Source of the DNA: Paracoccus aminophilus JCM 7686
Lineage (GTDB): Bacteria > Pseudomonadota > Alphaproteobacteria > Rhodobacterales > Rhodobacteraceae
NCBI RefSeq assembly: GCF_000444995.1
Contig: NC_022041.1
Coordinates: forward strand, 1,586,001-1,650,000
DNA length: 64,000 bases
Direction: 5' to 3'
Shown: positions 1 through 9,747 of the stretch, piece by piece
How the letters are laid out: every line of letters begins with the position of its first letter
Numbering within the stretch: position 1 is the stretch's first letter
Position numbers and translations under genes: made by a program
The notes under the pieces: generated by a model
The model's database searches: none
Seen by the model: the letters and a program-made list of their open reading frames with translations, nothing else
What the model was told of the DNA's origin: nothing

Positions 1-89
1 AGCCGGGGGCAAGACCTTCGTCGCACGCACCGGGAAAATGCCGCGCTTTCTCATTAAGTCACCTGATTTCAGTCTATTGCGCGGCGCTG

Positions 90-596
90 TTAATCCTTCG
101 GTAAGGTCACGATTGCATTGTCCTTGATCGCCTCCATCGCGACATAGGTCGAGCTCGAGGCGACATGAGGCAAGGTCGAGATCCGTTCGGCCAGCACCCG
201 GCGGTAATCGGTGATATCGGTGGTCCGGACCTTGAGAAGATAGTCGAAACCGCCCGCAATCATATGACATTCCTCGATTTCCGGCACTGCACGCACTGCA
301 CGGTTGAAGGCCTGCAAAGCCGCCTCTCGGGTGTCCGACAGCTTCAGCTCGACAAAGGCCACATGCGCCAGATTCATCCGCACCGCTGAAATGATCGCGC
401 GATAGCCCGCAATCACTCCGGCCGCTTCAAGCCGCTTCATCCGCGCCTGTACCGGGGTCTTGGAAAGCCCCACACGCCCCGCAAGTTCGGTTACACTGAG
501 CCTGCCGTCCCGGGCGAGTTCCGCCAGAATCGCGCGGTCGGTGCGGTCAAGTTCAAATGGACCGTCACTTGGCTCTATTTTGGTCGTTTCGGCCAT
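90..596 (-). CDS. Lrp/AsnC-family transcriptional regulator, probable PutR (activator of putA)
   Basis: 168 aa. Residues about 14-75 form the AsnC-type winged helix-turn-helix (LDRTDRAILAELARDGRLS, then VTELAGRVGLSKTPV) and about 80-155 the ligand-binding RAM domain. It is divergent from putA with only 72 bp between the start codons. That arrangement matches the proline-responsive PutR/putA pairs known in Rhodobacter and other alphaproteobacteria, where the Lrp-type protein activates putA when proline is present. The proline link is inferred from context; the family assignment is clear. It is likely autoregulated from the shared intergenic region. Confidence 0.88.
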   Translation of the reverse strand: MAETTKIEPSDGPFELDRTDRAILAELARDGRLSVTELAGRVGLSKTPVQARMKRLEAAGVIAGYRAIISAVRMNLAHVAFVELKLSDTREAALQAFNRAVRAVPEIEECHMIAGGFDYLLKVRTTDITDYRRVLAERISTLPHVASSSTYVAMEAIKDNAIVTLPKD

Positions 597-668
597 CTAA
601 CTGCTTCTCTTTAGTCGGAACGCTTTACCGATCAGCGATATATCCTCGTGAAAGTCAAGGAGTGCCGC

Positions 669-3600
669 ATGTCCGCCTATACCCCCGCTCTTGCCGCCAT
701 CGACGCGGCGACGCTTGCCCCAGAGGCGCCACTCCTCACGGCCCTGATCGCCGAGGCCGCCCTCGACGCCGAGGCCCGCGCGCGCATCGCCCGCGCCGGG
801 GCCGATCTGGTCAGCCGCATCCGCGCCCAGCTTCATCCCGGGTTGATGGAGGTCTTTCTGGCCGAATACGGCCTCTCGACCGAGGAAGGTCTGGCGCTGA
901 TGTCGCTGGCGGAGGCGCTTTTGCGCGTGCCCGATGCCGAGACCTCGGATGCGCTGATCGAGGACAAGATCGCGCCCGCCGACTGGAAGCGCCACAAGGG
1001 CCGCTCGAAATCCTCGCTGGTCAATATCTCGACGCGCGGTCTGATCCTGACCGGCGGCGTGCTGGATCGCCGTGACACCGGTGTGATCCGCTCGGCGGTG
1101 CGCCGCCTTGGCCAGCCGGTCATCCGCGCCGCCGTGACCCGTGCCATGCGCGAGATGGGCCGCCAGTTCGTGCTGGGCCAGACCATCGAAGAGGCGATGA
1201 AACGCGCCGCCGAAGATCCGAAATCGACCCAAAGCTACGACATGCTGGGCGAAGCGGCGATGACCGCAGGCGATGCCCGCAAATATGAAGCCGCCTATGC
1301 CAAAGCGATCACCGCGATCGCCTCGGCCTGCGTCAAGGGGCGGCTGCGCGACAACCCCGGGATTTCGGTCAAGCTCTCCGCGCTGCATCCGCGCTATGAG
1401 ACCGCGCAGGAAGCGCGCGTGCTGGCGGAGCTTGTGCCGATCGTCACCCGGCTCGCGCGGGCGGCAGCGGCGGCGGATATGCCGCTGACCATCGATGCCG
1501 AGGAAAGCTATCGCCTGACGCTCTCGCTTCAAGTGATCGAAGCGGTGCTCGCCGATCCGGCGCTGGCCGGTTGGGAGGGCTTTGGCATCGTCGTTCAGGC
1601 TTACGGTCGCCGCGCTGGTCCGGCGATTGACTGGCTTTACGACATGGCCTCAAGACTTGATCGCAAGGTCATGATCCGGCTGGTAAAAGGTGCCTATTGG
1701 GACGCCGAGATCAAGCGCGCTCAAGTCACCGGCCTGCCCGATTTCCCGGTCTATACCCGCAAGGTCTCGACCGATGCGAGCTATATCGGACTTGCGCGGC
1801 GCCTGCTCGCCAAGACCGACCGGATCTATCCGCAATTCGCCACCCATAACGCCCATACGGTCTGCGCCATTCTCGACATGGCCAAGGGCCGCGATTTCGA
1901 ATTCCAGCGCCTGCATGGTATGGGTGAAGGGCTGCACAAGCTGGTGCAGGACGACAACAACACCCGGCTGCGCATCTATGCCCCGGTCGGCGCGCATCGC
2001 GAGCTTCTGGCCTATCTCGTCCGCCGTCTGCTCGAAAACGGCGCGAATTCAAGCTTCGTGAACCAGATCGTCGATGAGGCGATCGCGCCCGAGGTTGTGG
2101 CCGCCTGCCCGCTGACCGCCGTCGAAAAGCTCGGCCAGATCGAGAATCCGGCAATTGCGCGCGGCACCGGCCTCTTCACCCCCGAGCGTGAGAATTCGCG
2201 CGGTCATGACATCGCCGACCGTCCGGCCCGCGACGGCCTGCTTGCCGCGCGCCTTGACGCGGGGGCCGCGCCCAAGGCCGTGCCGCTGATCGTCGCGGAT
2301 CTGGAGAACGGCCCAGCCGAGCCGGTCGAAAACCCCGCGACGCTTGCCCCGGCGGGCAGCGTCCATCAGGCCAGCGCGGCTCAGGTCGAGGCAGCGATTG
2401 CGGCGGCCCAACCCTGGAGCCAACCGGCCTCGGCCCGCGCCGAAACCCTGCGCCGCGTGGCCGATCTTTACGAGGCCGATACGCCGGCGCTTCTGGCCCT
2501 TCTCGCCAGCGAATCCGGCAAGACCCTGGCCGATGCTGTGGCCGAGATCCGCGAAGCCGTTGACTTCCTGCGCTATTATGCCGCACAGATCACGACCCTG
2601 CGCCATCCGCCGCGCGGGATTTTCACCGCGATCAGCCCGTGGAACTTCCCGCTCGCGATCTTCACCGGCCAAATCGCCGCAGCTTTGGCCGCAGGCAATG
2701 GCGTGCTGGCGAAACCTGCCGAGCAAACGCCGCTGATCGCCCATCACGCGGTTGCGCTGATGCATCGCGCGGGCGTGCCGGTCGCGGCGCTGCAGCTCTT
2801 GCCCGGCGACGGGGCGAGCGTCGGTGCCGCGCTGACCTCGGATGCGCGGATTTCGGGCGTCGTCTTCACCGGCTCGACCGAGACCGCGAAGCTCATCCGC
2901 CGCGCCATGGCCGAGAAAATGGCCCCGACCGCGCCGCTGATTGCGGAAACCGGCGGGCTGAATGCCATGGTCGTCGATTCGACCGCTCTTCCCGAACAGG
3001 CGGTGCGCGACATCGTCACCAGCGCCTTCCAATCGGCAGGCCAGCGCTGTTCGGCTTTGCGCTGCCTCTATCTGCAAGAAGACATCGCGGGTCCGGTTCT
3101 GGAAATGCTGTCGGGCGCGATGGATGAGCTGGCGCTTGGCAATCCTGCCGAAATCGAGACCGATATCGGCCCGGTCATCGACCTTGAGGCGGCAGGTCCG
3201 ATCCGCGCCCATATCGCGAAAGCGGCCTCAGAGGGGCGGCTCATCAAGCAATTGCCGACCCCGGAGGGCGGTCATTTCATCGGCCCGGCCATGCTGCGCG
3301 TCGGCTCGATTGCCGAGATGAAGCAGGAAATCTTCGGCCCGGTTCTGCATGTCGCGACCTTCCCGGCGGATGCGCTCGACAAGGTCGTGGCCGAGATCAA
3401 TGCGACCGGCTATGGGCTGACCTTCGGCCTGCACTCGCGCATTGCCTCGCGTATTCAAAGCGTTGCGGGCAAGATCCACGCCGGGAACGCCTATGTGAAC
3501 CGCAACCAGATCGGCGCGGTGGTCGGCAGCCAGCCCTTCGGCGGCGAAGGCCTGTCAGGCACCGGTCCCAAGGCGGGCGGCCCGGAATATGTCGCCCGTT

Positions 3601-4112
3601 TCACGGCGGCACCGGTCACGGAAACTCAGGCCGAAAGCAAGCCTTATTCCAGTTATTACAAAACGCTGGAGAAGGATATTGAGAAGGTTTCGATCTCTGG
3701 CGACGCGCAGCGGGTGCTTGACCTGCCCGGCCCGACCGGCGAGCTGAACCAGCTGAGCCTTTATAGCCGCGATCCGATCCTCTGCCTTGGCCCGGGCTAT
3801 GATGTGGCGAAGGCGCAGGCCGCAGAGATTGCCCGACTGGGCGGTTACGGGATCGCGCTGGACGGCGTTCCTGATGCCGATTGGCTGGCACGGATCGAGG
3901 GGATTTCGGGCGCGGTCTGGTGGGGCGACGAGGCGCGCGGTCGCGGCTTTGCCCGTGCGCTCGCGACCCGGCCCGGCCCGATCCTGCCCTTGATCGGGGC
4001 GATCGACAAAGGCCATGTCGTGCTCGAGCGTCATCTGTGCATCGACACGACCGCATCGGGCGGCAATGCGGCACTGCTCGCGGGCGAGGCTTTGGCGATC
4101 CAACCGCGCTGA
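669..4112 (+). CDS. putA: Bifunctional proline dehydrogenase / L-glutamate gamma-semialdehyde dehydrogenase PutA
   Basis: 1147 aa. Oxidises proline to glutamate: the N-terminal FAD beta-barrel makes P5C (motif RLVKGAYW from residue 337) and the C-terminal aldehyde dehydrogenase domain makes glutamate with NAD (general base E760 in ETGG, nucleophile C794 in GQRCSA). E. coli PutA (1320 aa) carries an N-terminal ribbon-helix-helix repressor domain that is absent here, so regulation must come from elsewhere, presumably the divergent Lrp-type gene. The ATG at 669 is chosen over the upstream GTG at 648 because AAGGAG lies 7 nt before it and MSAYTP is a plausible N-terminus. Confidence 0.96.
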   Translation: MSAYTPALAAIDAATLAPEAPLLTALIAEAALDAEARARIARAGADLVSRIRAQLHPGLMEVFLAEYGLSTEEGLALMSLAEALLRVPDAETSDALIEDKIAPADWKRHKGRSKSSLVNISTRGLILTGGVLDRRDTGVIRSAVRRLGQPVIRAAVTRAMREMGRQFVLGQTIEEAMKRAAEDPKSTQSYDMLGEAAMTAGDARKYEAAYAKAITAIASACVKGRLRDNPGISVKLSALHPRYETAQEARVLAELVPIVTRLARAAAAADMPLTIDAEESYRLTLSLQVIEAVLADPALAGWEGFGIVVQAYGRRAGPAIDWLYDMASRLDRKVMIRLVKGAYWDAEIKRAQVTGLPDFPVYTRKVSTDASYIGLARRLLAKTDRIYPQFATHNAHTVCAILDMAKGRDFEFQRLHGMGEGLHKLVQDDNNTRLRIYAPVGAHRELLAYLVRRLLENGANSSFVNQIVDEAIAPEVVAACPLTAVEKLGQIENPAIARGTGLFTPERENSRGHDIADRPARDGLLAARLDAGAAPKAVPLIVADLENGPAEPVENPATLAPAGSVHQASAAQVEAAIAAAQPWSQPASARAETLRRVADLYEADTPALLALLASESGKTLADAVAEIREAVDFLRYYAAQITTLRHPPRGIFTAISPWNFPLAIFTGQIAAALAAGNGVLAKPAEQTPLIAHHAVALMHRAGVPVAALQLLPGDGASVGAALTSDARISGVVFTGSTETAKLIRRAMAEKMAPTAPLIAETGGLNAMVVDSTALPEQAVRDIVTSAFQSAGQRCSALRCLYLQEDIAGPVLEMLSGAMDELALGNPAEIETDIGPVIDLEAAGPIRAHIAKAASEGRLIKQLPTPEGGHFIGPAMLRVGSIAEMKQEIFGPVLHVATFPADALDKVVAEINATGYGLTFGLHSRIASRIQSVAGKIHAGNAYVNRNQIGAVVGSQPFGGEGLSGTGPKAGGPEYVARFTAAPVTETQAESKPYSSYYKTLEKDIEKVSISGDAQRVLDLPGPTGELNQLSLYSRDPILCLGPGYDVAKAQAAEIARLGGYGIALDGVPDADWLARIEGISGAVWWGDEARGRGFARALATRPGPILPLIGAIDKGHVVLERHLCIDTTASGGNAALLAGEALAIQPR

Positions 4113-4165
4113 TCGCCGGGCGCTCAGGCTCTTGCGACACAGCGCCCTGCGACACTGAGACCCGC

Positions 4166-4186
4166 GGCCGGGCTTGCATCCCGGCC
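4166..4186 (+). terminator. Perfect hairpin downstream of putA
   Basis: GGCCGGG at 4166-4172 and CCCGGCC at 4180-4186 form a 7-bp GC stem with a 7-nt loop, 54 nt after the putA stop. No T-run follows, so it is either a weak terminator or simply a stable 3' end structure. Confidence 0.4.
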
Positions 4187-4223
4187 CCGGCCTTGCCATC
4201 TGGGGTGAAACTCAGGAGGCCCC

Positions 4224-5450
4224 ATGCAGAAGATCGCTTTGCCCGAACGCCCCGATTGGCGTGCCCGCGCCGAAGAGCTCGGTTTCACTTTCGCGGATAT
4301 GGGGGGCGAGCCTTATTGGGACGAAACCTCGGCCTATAGCTTCACCCTTCAGGAGATCGAGCAGGATATCGAGATCCCCTCGACCGAGCTTCACGCCATG
4401 TGCCGCGAGGCGGTGGCGCGCGCGATCGACAGCGAGGATTGGCTGACCCGGCTGGCGATCCCGCGCGAGCATTGGGATTTCCTGCGCGACAGCTGGACCA
4501 ATGGCGAGCCCGAGCTCTATGGCCGCTTTGATCTCGCCTATGACGGCTCCGGCCCGGCGAAGCTGCTAGAATATAATGCAGATACGCCGACTTCGCTTTA
4601 CGAATCGGCCTCGTTCCAATGGCTCTGGCTCGAAGAGCAGCAGGGTCTGGGCGTGCTGTCGCCCGACACCGATCAGTTCAACCGCATCCACGAGGCTTTG
4701 GTCGAGCGTTGGGCCGAAATCGCCGATCAGGGCACCGAGATCCATTTCGCCTGCGACAAGGACAATCCCGAGGATTACGCCACAGTCGAGGCGCTCGGCT
4801 GGTCCGCGCGCGAGGCGGGCATGGGCGCGCATCTGACCGCGCTGGCCGGGATCGGGCTGACCGAGGACGATCAATTCGCCGATGACGAGGATCGCGTGAT
4901 CGGCACGCTCTTCAAGCTTTACCCGTGGGAGGACATGCTGCGCGATGATTTCGCGCCCTTCCTCGCGGTTTCGCAGACCCGTTTCATCGAGCCGCCGTGG
5001 AAGGCGATCCTTTCAAACAAGGGGATCCTGCCGCTGCTGTGGGAGATGTTCCCGGGCCATCCGAACCTCCTGCCCGCCTTTTTCGCCGCCGATGTCGAGG
5101 CCGCTTTGCGCGGTGACGGGGCGGCGGCGCCGGCCGTGGCGGCTGCTTTCGCGGCGGCCGAAAGTCAGCTGCGCCGGGGCCATGTCACCAAGCCGATCTT
5201 TTCGCGCGAAGGCTCGGGCGTCACGCTTTACCAGCAGGGCGCGCGTCCCGAGACCAATGCCGATGACAGCTATTCTCACCACCCGATGATCGTGCAGGCC
5301 TTGGCGCCTTTGCCCGAATTCGACGGTTTCCGCCCGGTTCTCGGCGCCTGGATGGTCGGAGAATCTTGCGTTGGTCTTGGCATCCGCGAAGACCGCGCTA
5401 GGATCACCCATAACCTGTCCCGTTTCAAACCGCATTTCATCGAGGCTTAA
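4224..5450 (+). CDS. Glutathionylspermidine synthase family protein (YgiC/YjfC-like ATP-grasp ligase)
   Basis: 408 aa, close to E. coli YgiC/YjfC (about 386 aa) and covering only the ATP-grasp C-N ligase domain of glutathionylspermidine synthetase, with no amidase domain. The conserved block LLEYNADTPTSLYESASFQW (about residues 112-131) and a late SREGSGV loop match the family. It is followed 2 nt later by a DUF1190 (YgiB-like) gene, the same pairing as ygiB-ygiC in E. coli. The true substrate of this class is not known; glutathionylspermidine formation is unlikely to be its proven role. SD CTCAGGAGG precedes the ATG. Confidence 0.85.
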   Translation: MQKIALPERPDWRARAEELGFTFADMGGEPYWDETSAYSFTLQEIEQDIEIPSTELHAMCREAVARAIDSEDWLTRLAIPREHWDFLRDSWTNGEPELYGRFDLAYDGSGPAKLLEYNADTPTSLYESASFQWLWLEEQQGLGVLSPDTDQFNRIHEALVERWAEIADQGTEIHFACDKDNPEDYATVEALGWSAREAGMGAHLTALAGIGLTEDDQFADDEDRVIGTLFKLYPWEDMLRDDFAPFLAVSQTRFIEPPWKAILSNKGILPLLWEMFPGHPNLLPAFFAADVEAALRGDGAAAPAVAAAFAAAESQLRRGHVTKPIFSREGSGVTLYQQGARPETNADDSYSHHPMIVQALAPLPEFDGFRPVLGAWMVGESCVGLGIREDRARITHNLSRFKPHFIEA

Positions 5451-5452
5451 CC

Positions 5453-6070
5453 ATGTCCCAACGCAAACGGTCCCGTCACGTCGCACTGGTCCTTGCGGGG
5501 ACGGCTCTTCTCGGGCTTTCGGCCTGCCGCGAGGAACAGGTTGATGCGGAAAGCTTTCCCGATCTGCAAAGCTGTGTCGCGGCGGCGCAGAAAAACAGCC
5601 TTTGGTTCACCGAAGATGATTGCCGTGCCAATTTCGCAGCCGCCGAGAAGGAATATCTCGAAACCGCACCGCGCTACGAATCGAAAGAGCTCTGCGAGCA
5701 GGAACATGGCGTCGGCAAATGCGGCGGCGATCCGACCCAGCAGCAGCAGGCGCAAAATGGCGGTGGCGGCGGCTTTTCCTTCATGCCGCTGCTCGTCGGC
5801 TATATGATGGGCTCGATGCTGTCGCGCGGCGGCGGCATCTTCAGCCAGCCGATGGTCCAGACCGCGAATGGCCGCTATACGACGCCCTCGGGCAACCAGA
5901 GCTTTGCCTCGAACCGGGGCGCGGGCAAAGTGCCCTCGCAGGTCTTCACAAGCAAGGCCGCCCCGACGATCGGCAAGCCACCCCTGACCCAATCGGCGGT
6001 CCAGCAACGCGGCGGCTTTGGCGGCTCGTCAACCGCACGCTCCAGCGGCTCGCGGAGTTTTGGCGGCTGA
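5453..6070 (+). CDS. DUF1190 (YgiB-like) family lipoprotein
   Basis: 205 aa. The N-terminus is basic (SQRKRSRH) and followed by a hydrophobic stretch ending in a lipobox-like LLGLSAC at about residues 18-24, so it is probably a membrane-anchored lipoprotein. Four further cysteines lie in residues 36-95. The rest is low-complexity: a Q run, a Gly-rich stretch, a short hydrophobic MPLLVGYMMGSML segment, and a Gly/Ser/Arg tail ending SRSFGG. It is coupled to the YgiC-like ligase (2-nt gap), as in the E. coli ygiBC pair. No function is established. Confidence 0.8.
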   Translation: MSQRKRSRHVALVLAGTALLGLSACREEQVDAESFPDLQSCVAAAQKNSLWFTEDDCRANFAAAEKEYLETAPRYESKELCEQEHGVGKCGGDPTQQQQAQNGGGGGFSFMPLLVGYMMGSMLSRGGGIFSQPMVQTANGRYTTPSGNQSFASNRGAGKVPSQVFTSKAAPTIGKPPLTQSAVQQRGGFGGSSTARSSGSRSFGG

Positions 6071-6096
6071 TCACGGCTTGCGACTTTGGTCAGAAA

Positions 6097-6112
6097 GGCG
6101 CAGGTTTGCGCC
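6097..6112 (+). terminator. Small hairpin between the DUF1190 gene and eda
   Basis: GGCGCA (6097-6102) and TGCGCC (6107-6112) form a 6-bp stem with loop GGTT, followed by ATATT. It may end the ygiCB-like transcript ahead of eda. Short, and without a long T-run. Confidence 0.3.
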
Positions 6113-6144
6113 ATATTCCCCCTGATGCCAAGGCGTTGAGCACG

Positions 6145-6789
6145 ATGACCCCGCAAGACCAATCCGCCCTGAACCGCAAACTCTGTCAGATCGCGCCGGT
6201 CATTCCGGTTCTGGTGGTCAGCGATGCCGCGCGGGCCGAAGGGCTGGCGCAGGCGCTGGTCGCGGGCGGCCTGCCGGTTCTTGAGGTGACGCTGCGCACC
6301 CCCGCCGCGCTCGATGTCATCCGCGAGATGGCCAAGGTTGCGGGTGGGTATGTCGGCGCGGGCACGGTGATCACGCCCGATGATGTGAAGCGCGCGAAAG
6401 ATGCCGGGGCAAGCTTTGCGGTTTCGCCCGGCGCGACCGAAAAGCTCATCCGCGCCTGCGAAGAGGTCGAGCTGCCGCTTCTGCCGGGCGCGGCCACCGC
6501 CTCTGAAGCGATGCTGCTGCTTGAGGCGGGCTACACCATGGGCAAATTCTTCCCGGCAGAAGCCGCGGGCGGGGTCAAGGCGCTGAAATCGCTTGGCGGT
6601 CCGCTGCCGCAGCTCAGCTTCTGCCCGACCGGAGGGATCACGCTGGAAAGCGCGCCCTCTTATCTCGCTCTGCCGAATGTCGTCTGCGTCGGCGGCAGCT
6701 GGATTGCGCCGGATGCCGATGTCGCGGATGCGAATTGGGAAGCGATCCGGGCGCGTGCCGCGACGGCGGCGGGGCTGGTTCGTGGCTGA
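6145..6789 (+). CDS. eda: 2-dehydro-3-deoxy-6-phosphogluconate aldolase (KDPG/KHG aldolase)
   Basis: 214 aa, class I TIM-barrel aldolase that splits KDPG to pyruvate and glyceraldehyde-3-phosphate (Entner-Doudoroff), often also 4-hydroxy-2-oxoglutarate to pyruvate and glyoxylate. The Schiff-base lysine is K134 in [11 protein letters not shown]; the substrate loop GAGTVI and the SPGATE block are also present. The start is the ATG at 6145 ([10 protein letters not shown]); the frame is open far upstream but there it is only a shadow of the preceding gene. No edd or zwf lies nearby. The stop overlaps the start of the MFS gene. Confidence 0.93.
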   Translation: MTPQDQSALNRKLCQIAPVIPVLVVSDAARAEGLAQALVAGGLPVLEVTLRTPAALDVIREMAKVAGGYVGAGTVITPDDVKRAKDAGASFAVSPGATEKLIRACEEVELPLLPGAATASEAMLLLEAGYTMGKFFPAEAAGGVKALKSLGGPLPQLSFCPTGGITLESAPSYLALPNVVCVGGSWIAPDADVADANWEAIRARAATAAGLVRG

Positions 6790-8029
6790 GAAAGACCGCG
6801 TGGCTGGCGTGGATCCGGCCCTTGATCCGGGCGTGAACCTTGGCCGAGCCAAGCGTAATCTGGTGGTGCTGGGGCTGGCGCAGGCGATCCTCGGCTCGCA
6901 GATGTCGATGAATTTCGTGGTCAGCGGGCTGGCGGGACAGATGCTAAGCCCGAACCCTTGCATTGCCACCCTGCCCCTGTCGATGATCGTTCTGGGCTCG
7001 GCTTTGTCTGCGCGTCCGCTTGCGGGCTTCATGGCACGTCACGGACGGCGGGCGGGCTTTTTGCTGTCGTGCCTTGCCGGTGCGCTTGGTGCGGCTGTGG
7101 CCTTCCTTGGGCTGCAACTCGGCTCGTTCTGGCTCTTGACGGCAGGTGGGCTTCTGACCGGGATCTATATGTCGGCGCAGGGGTTTTACCGCTTTGCCGC
7201 GACCGATACCGCGCCGCCCGAGTTTCAGGGCAAGGCGATTTCCATGGTCATGGCGGCGGGCCTCGTCTCGGCCTTGCTCGGGCCCTATCTGGTGCGCCAC
7301 ACCACCGAGGCGCTGCCGGTGCCCTTCATGGCGACCTATGCCGCAATCGTCGTTCTGAACCTGATCGGGCCCTTCCTTTTCGCCTTTCTCGATATTCCGA
7401 AACAGCCGGGGGGCGGGAAAGCCGCGCGCGGCGGCCGTTCCCTCAAGGAGCTGATCCGCACCCCCGAGATTGCGGTTGCCATGATCTGCGCGACCGTCAC
7501 TTATGCGCTGATGAACCTTGTGATGACCTCGACGCCTTTGGCGGTGGTCGGTTGCGGGTTTCAGACCTCGGATGCGGCGAATATCGTCTCGACCCATGTG
7601 CTGGCGATGTTCGTGCCCTCTTTCTTCACGGGCTTTCTGATCGCGCGTTTCGGCGCGACCCGGATCGTGACTTTGGGGCTGGTCATTCTGGCCGGAGCCG
7701 GCGCGGTGGCGCTTTCGGGCGTGGCGCTTGGGCAGTTCTACCTGACGCTGATCCTGCTCGGGCTCGGCTGGAACTTCGGCTATATCGGCGCGACCACAAT
7801 GCTGACACGCGCACAGCGCCCCGAAGAGCGGGCGCGTCTGCAAGGGCTCAATGACAGCGTGGTCTTTGGCGGGGTGTTTCTGGCCTCGCTCTCCTCGGGC
7901 GGGCTGATGAACTGCCTGGGCGGCGATCCCCGCACTGGCTGGAATGCGGTCAATCTGGCGATGCTGCCGTTCCTGGTTCTGGCGGGCGGCGCGCTCATCT
8001 GGCTGATGCTGCGCCCGAAGGAGGATTGA
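6782..8029 (+). CDS. MFS transporter
   Basis: 415 aa with about 12 hydrophobic segments. An MFS-A-like loop (RPLAGFMARHGRRAGF) follows the second segment, and the central loop PKQPGGGKAARGGRSLKEL separates the two halves. The GTG at 6782 overlaps the eda stop by 8 nt, indicating translational coupling; the next in-frame ATG would remove most of the first helix. Co-transcription with eda could suggest a sugar-acid or related substrate, but this is inference and the substrate cannot be read from sequence. Confidence 0.8.
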   Translation: MAEKDRVAGVDPALDPGVNLGRAKRNLVVLGLAQAILGSQMSMNFVVSGLAGQMLSPNPCIATLPLSMIVLGSALSARPLAGFMARHGRRAGFLLSCLAGALGAAVAFLGLQLGSFWLLTAGGLLTGIYMSAQGFYRFAATDTAPPEFQGKAISMVMAAGLVSALLGPYLVRHTTEALPVPFMATYAAIVVLNLIGPFLFAFLDIPKQPGGGKAARGGRSLKELIRTPEIAVAMICATVTYALMNLVMTSTPLAVVGCGFQTSDAANIVSTHVLAMFVPSFFTGFLIARFGATRIVTLGLVILAGAGAVALSGVALGQFYLTLILLGLGWNFGYIGATTMLTRAQRPEERARLQGLNDSVVFGGVFLASLSSGGLMNCLGGDPRTGWNAVNLAMLPFLVLAGGALIWLMLRPKED

Positions 8030-8038
8030 GAAAAGGCT

Positions 8039-8082
8039 GGGGGCGCTGCCCCCGGCCCTGCGGGCCTCCCCCGGGATATTTT
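8039..8082. repeat. GC-rich double-hairpin intergenic repeat, copy A
   Basis: Two perfect hairpins in tandem, GGGGGC-GCT-GCCCCC (8039-8053) and GGCCC-TGC-GGGCC (8054-8066), then CCCCCGGGATATTTT. A shorter relative sits at 25329-25360. Such elements are scattered between genes in Rhodobacterales. Here it lies between the convergent MFS and xseA genes and probably serves as a two-way terminator. Confidence 0.65.
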
Positions 8083-8093
8083 CGCATGAAAGA

Positions 8094-9674
8094 TCAGAAG
8101 AGCGATTGTTGCCCGTCGCTTTTCTTTTTGCGCGGTTTGGCAGGTGCGGGCTCGGGCGGGCTTGCCGGTTGGGCAGGCAGACGGCCATCGTGGAATTCGA
8201 TCTCGAAGGCGGGGGTTTGACGGGCGGTCTCGACGCTTGTGAGGAGGCCCTTCGGGCCGTGGACGACCGCAAAGCCGCGCTTGAGGGTTTCGCGGTAGCC
8301 GAGCGTTTGGCGGAGCCGGTCGAGCCGGTCGAGTCTTTCGCGTCTGGGCTGCAAGCTGCGCGTCATGGCAGCGTCAAGGCGGGTGGTGAGCTTTTCGAAT
8401 GTGTCGCGGTTGCGGGTGAGGCCTCGGCTGGCTTCGCCGAGCAGGCGGGCGCGGCTGTTGGTCAGGCTTTGGCCGAGGCGCTGGATGCGTTCTTGCCGCA
8501 GTGTGAGGCCGCGTTTCGTCGCGGGGGCGAGCTTTTGGGTGAGAGCTGCGAGGCGTTGGGTGCCGCTGCGGGTGAAGCTGCGCAAGAGCGCCACCGGTAG
8601 GCCAAGTGCATTCAACCGCTCGCGCCGGGTGCGGGTGAATTGCCGCAAAGCCGGTTCCAGCCTTCCGGCAAAGAGGTCGAAGCGCTGGCGTGCGGGATCG
8701 GTCAGGCTTTGCGGGCGGCCAAGCGCACGAGAGAGATCGCGCAGACGCTGGCCGGGATGCTCGATTCGGGCACGGGCGGCGCGGCCCATGCGTGAGTGCA
8801 TCTCGCCCAGACGCAAGGCCAGATCGGCGCGCACCGGCACGGCGATTTCGGCGGCGGCGGTCGGCGTTGGCGCGCGGCGATCGGAAGCGTAGTCAATCAA
8901 CGTCGTGTCGGTTTCGTGGCCCACCGCTGAGATCAGCGGGATCTGGCTTTCGGCAGCGGCACGCACCACCGATTCCTCGTTGAAGCCCCAAAGGTCCTCC
9001 AAGCTGCCGCCCCCGCGCGCCACGATGATCAGATCGGGGCGCGGGATCGGACCGCCCTTTTCCAGCGCATTGAGCCCCCGGATCGCCGCCGTCACCTGCG
9101 GCGCGCAATCCTGCCCCTGCACCGCCACCGGCCAAAGCAGCACGCGGCTGGGGAAGCGGTCGCGCAGGCGGTGGAGGATGTCGCGGATCACCGCGCCCGA
9201 GGGCGAGGTCACGACCGCGATCACCTCGGGCAGATAGGGCAGCGGGCGCTTGCGGCTCTCGTCGAAAAGCCCTTCGGCGGCGAGCGCCTTCTTGCGCTTT
9301 TCGAGCATCATCATCAGCGCGCCCGCCCCTGCGGGTTCGATCTGATCGACGATCATCTGGTATTTGGACTGGCCCGGGAAGGTGGTGAGCTTGCCGGTCG
9401 CGATAACCTCGAGCCCTTCTTCGGGCCGGGTGATGAGCCGTGCCGCCTGCCCTTTCCAGGTCACGGCATTGAGGACCGAGCGGTCATCCTTGAGGTCGAA
9501 GTAAAGATGGCCCGAGGCGGGACGCGAGACGCGCCCGACCTCGCCCCGCACACGGACGCGGCCGAATTGATCCTCGATCGAGCGCTTCACCGCGCCCGAG
9601 ATTTCCGAGACGGTGAACTCATGCGCATTCGAGGCGGTCTCGGTGTTTTCCGGCTCGTCGTCAAAGAGCTCCAT
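8094..9674 (-). CDS. xseA: Exodeoxyribonuclease VII large subunit
   Basis: 526 aa. N-terminal OB-fold (about residues 20-115, including GEVGRVSRPASGHLYFDLKD), catalytic Exonuc_VII_L domain (about 130-330; VVTSPSGAVIRDILHRL, IVARGGGSLEDLWGFN, SAVGHETDTTLIDYASD), then a long Arg-rich coiled-coil region and a C-terminal domain. With XseB it degrades single-stranded DNA from both ends to oligonucleotides. xseB is not in the window. The tail ends in a basic Pro/Ala/Lys segment (PAKPRKKKSDGQQSLF). It is divergent from purD, with 73 nt between the starts. Confidence 0.96.
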   Translation of the reverse strand: MELFDDEPENTETASNAHEFTVSEISGAVKRSIEDQFGRVRVRGEVGRVSRPASGHLYFDLKDDRSVLNAVTWKGQAARLITRPEEGLEVIATGKLTTFPGQSKYQMIVDQIEPAGAGALMMMLEKRKKALAAEGLFDESRKRPLPYLPEVIAVVTSPSGAVIRDILHRLRDRFPSRVLLWPVAVQGQDCAPQVTAAIRGLNALEKGGPIPRPDLIIVARGGGSLEDLWGFNEESVVRAAAESQIPLISAVGHETDTTLIDYASDRRAPTPTAAAEIAVPVRADLALRLGEMHSRMGRAARARIEHPGQRLRDLSRALGRPQSLTDPARQRFDLFAGRLEPALRQFTRTRRERLNALGLPVALLRSFTRSGTQRLAALTQKLAPATKRGLTLRQERIQRLGQSLTNSRARLLGEASRGLTRNRDTFEKLTTRLDAAMTRSLQPRRERLDRLDRLRQTLGYRETLKRGFAVVHGPKGLLTSVETARQTPAFEIEFHDGRLPAQPASPPEPAPAKPRKKKSDGQQSLF

Positions 9675-9747
9675 CTTATCCTCGCAAGGCTTGTTCCGTC
9701 AGGGCGCTCAGACTAGAACGCGGGCGAGCAAGAAGGAAGGGCTGCGC

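Noticed and set aside
1..89. Possible 3' end of an upstream gene
   Set aside because: All three plus-strand frames give short unrecognisable peptides; too little sequence to call.
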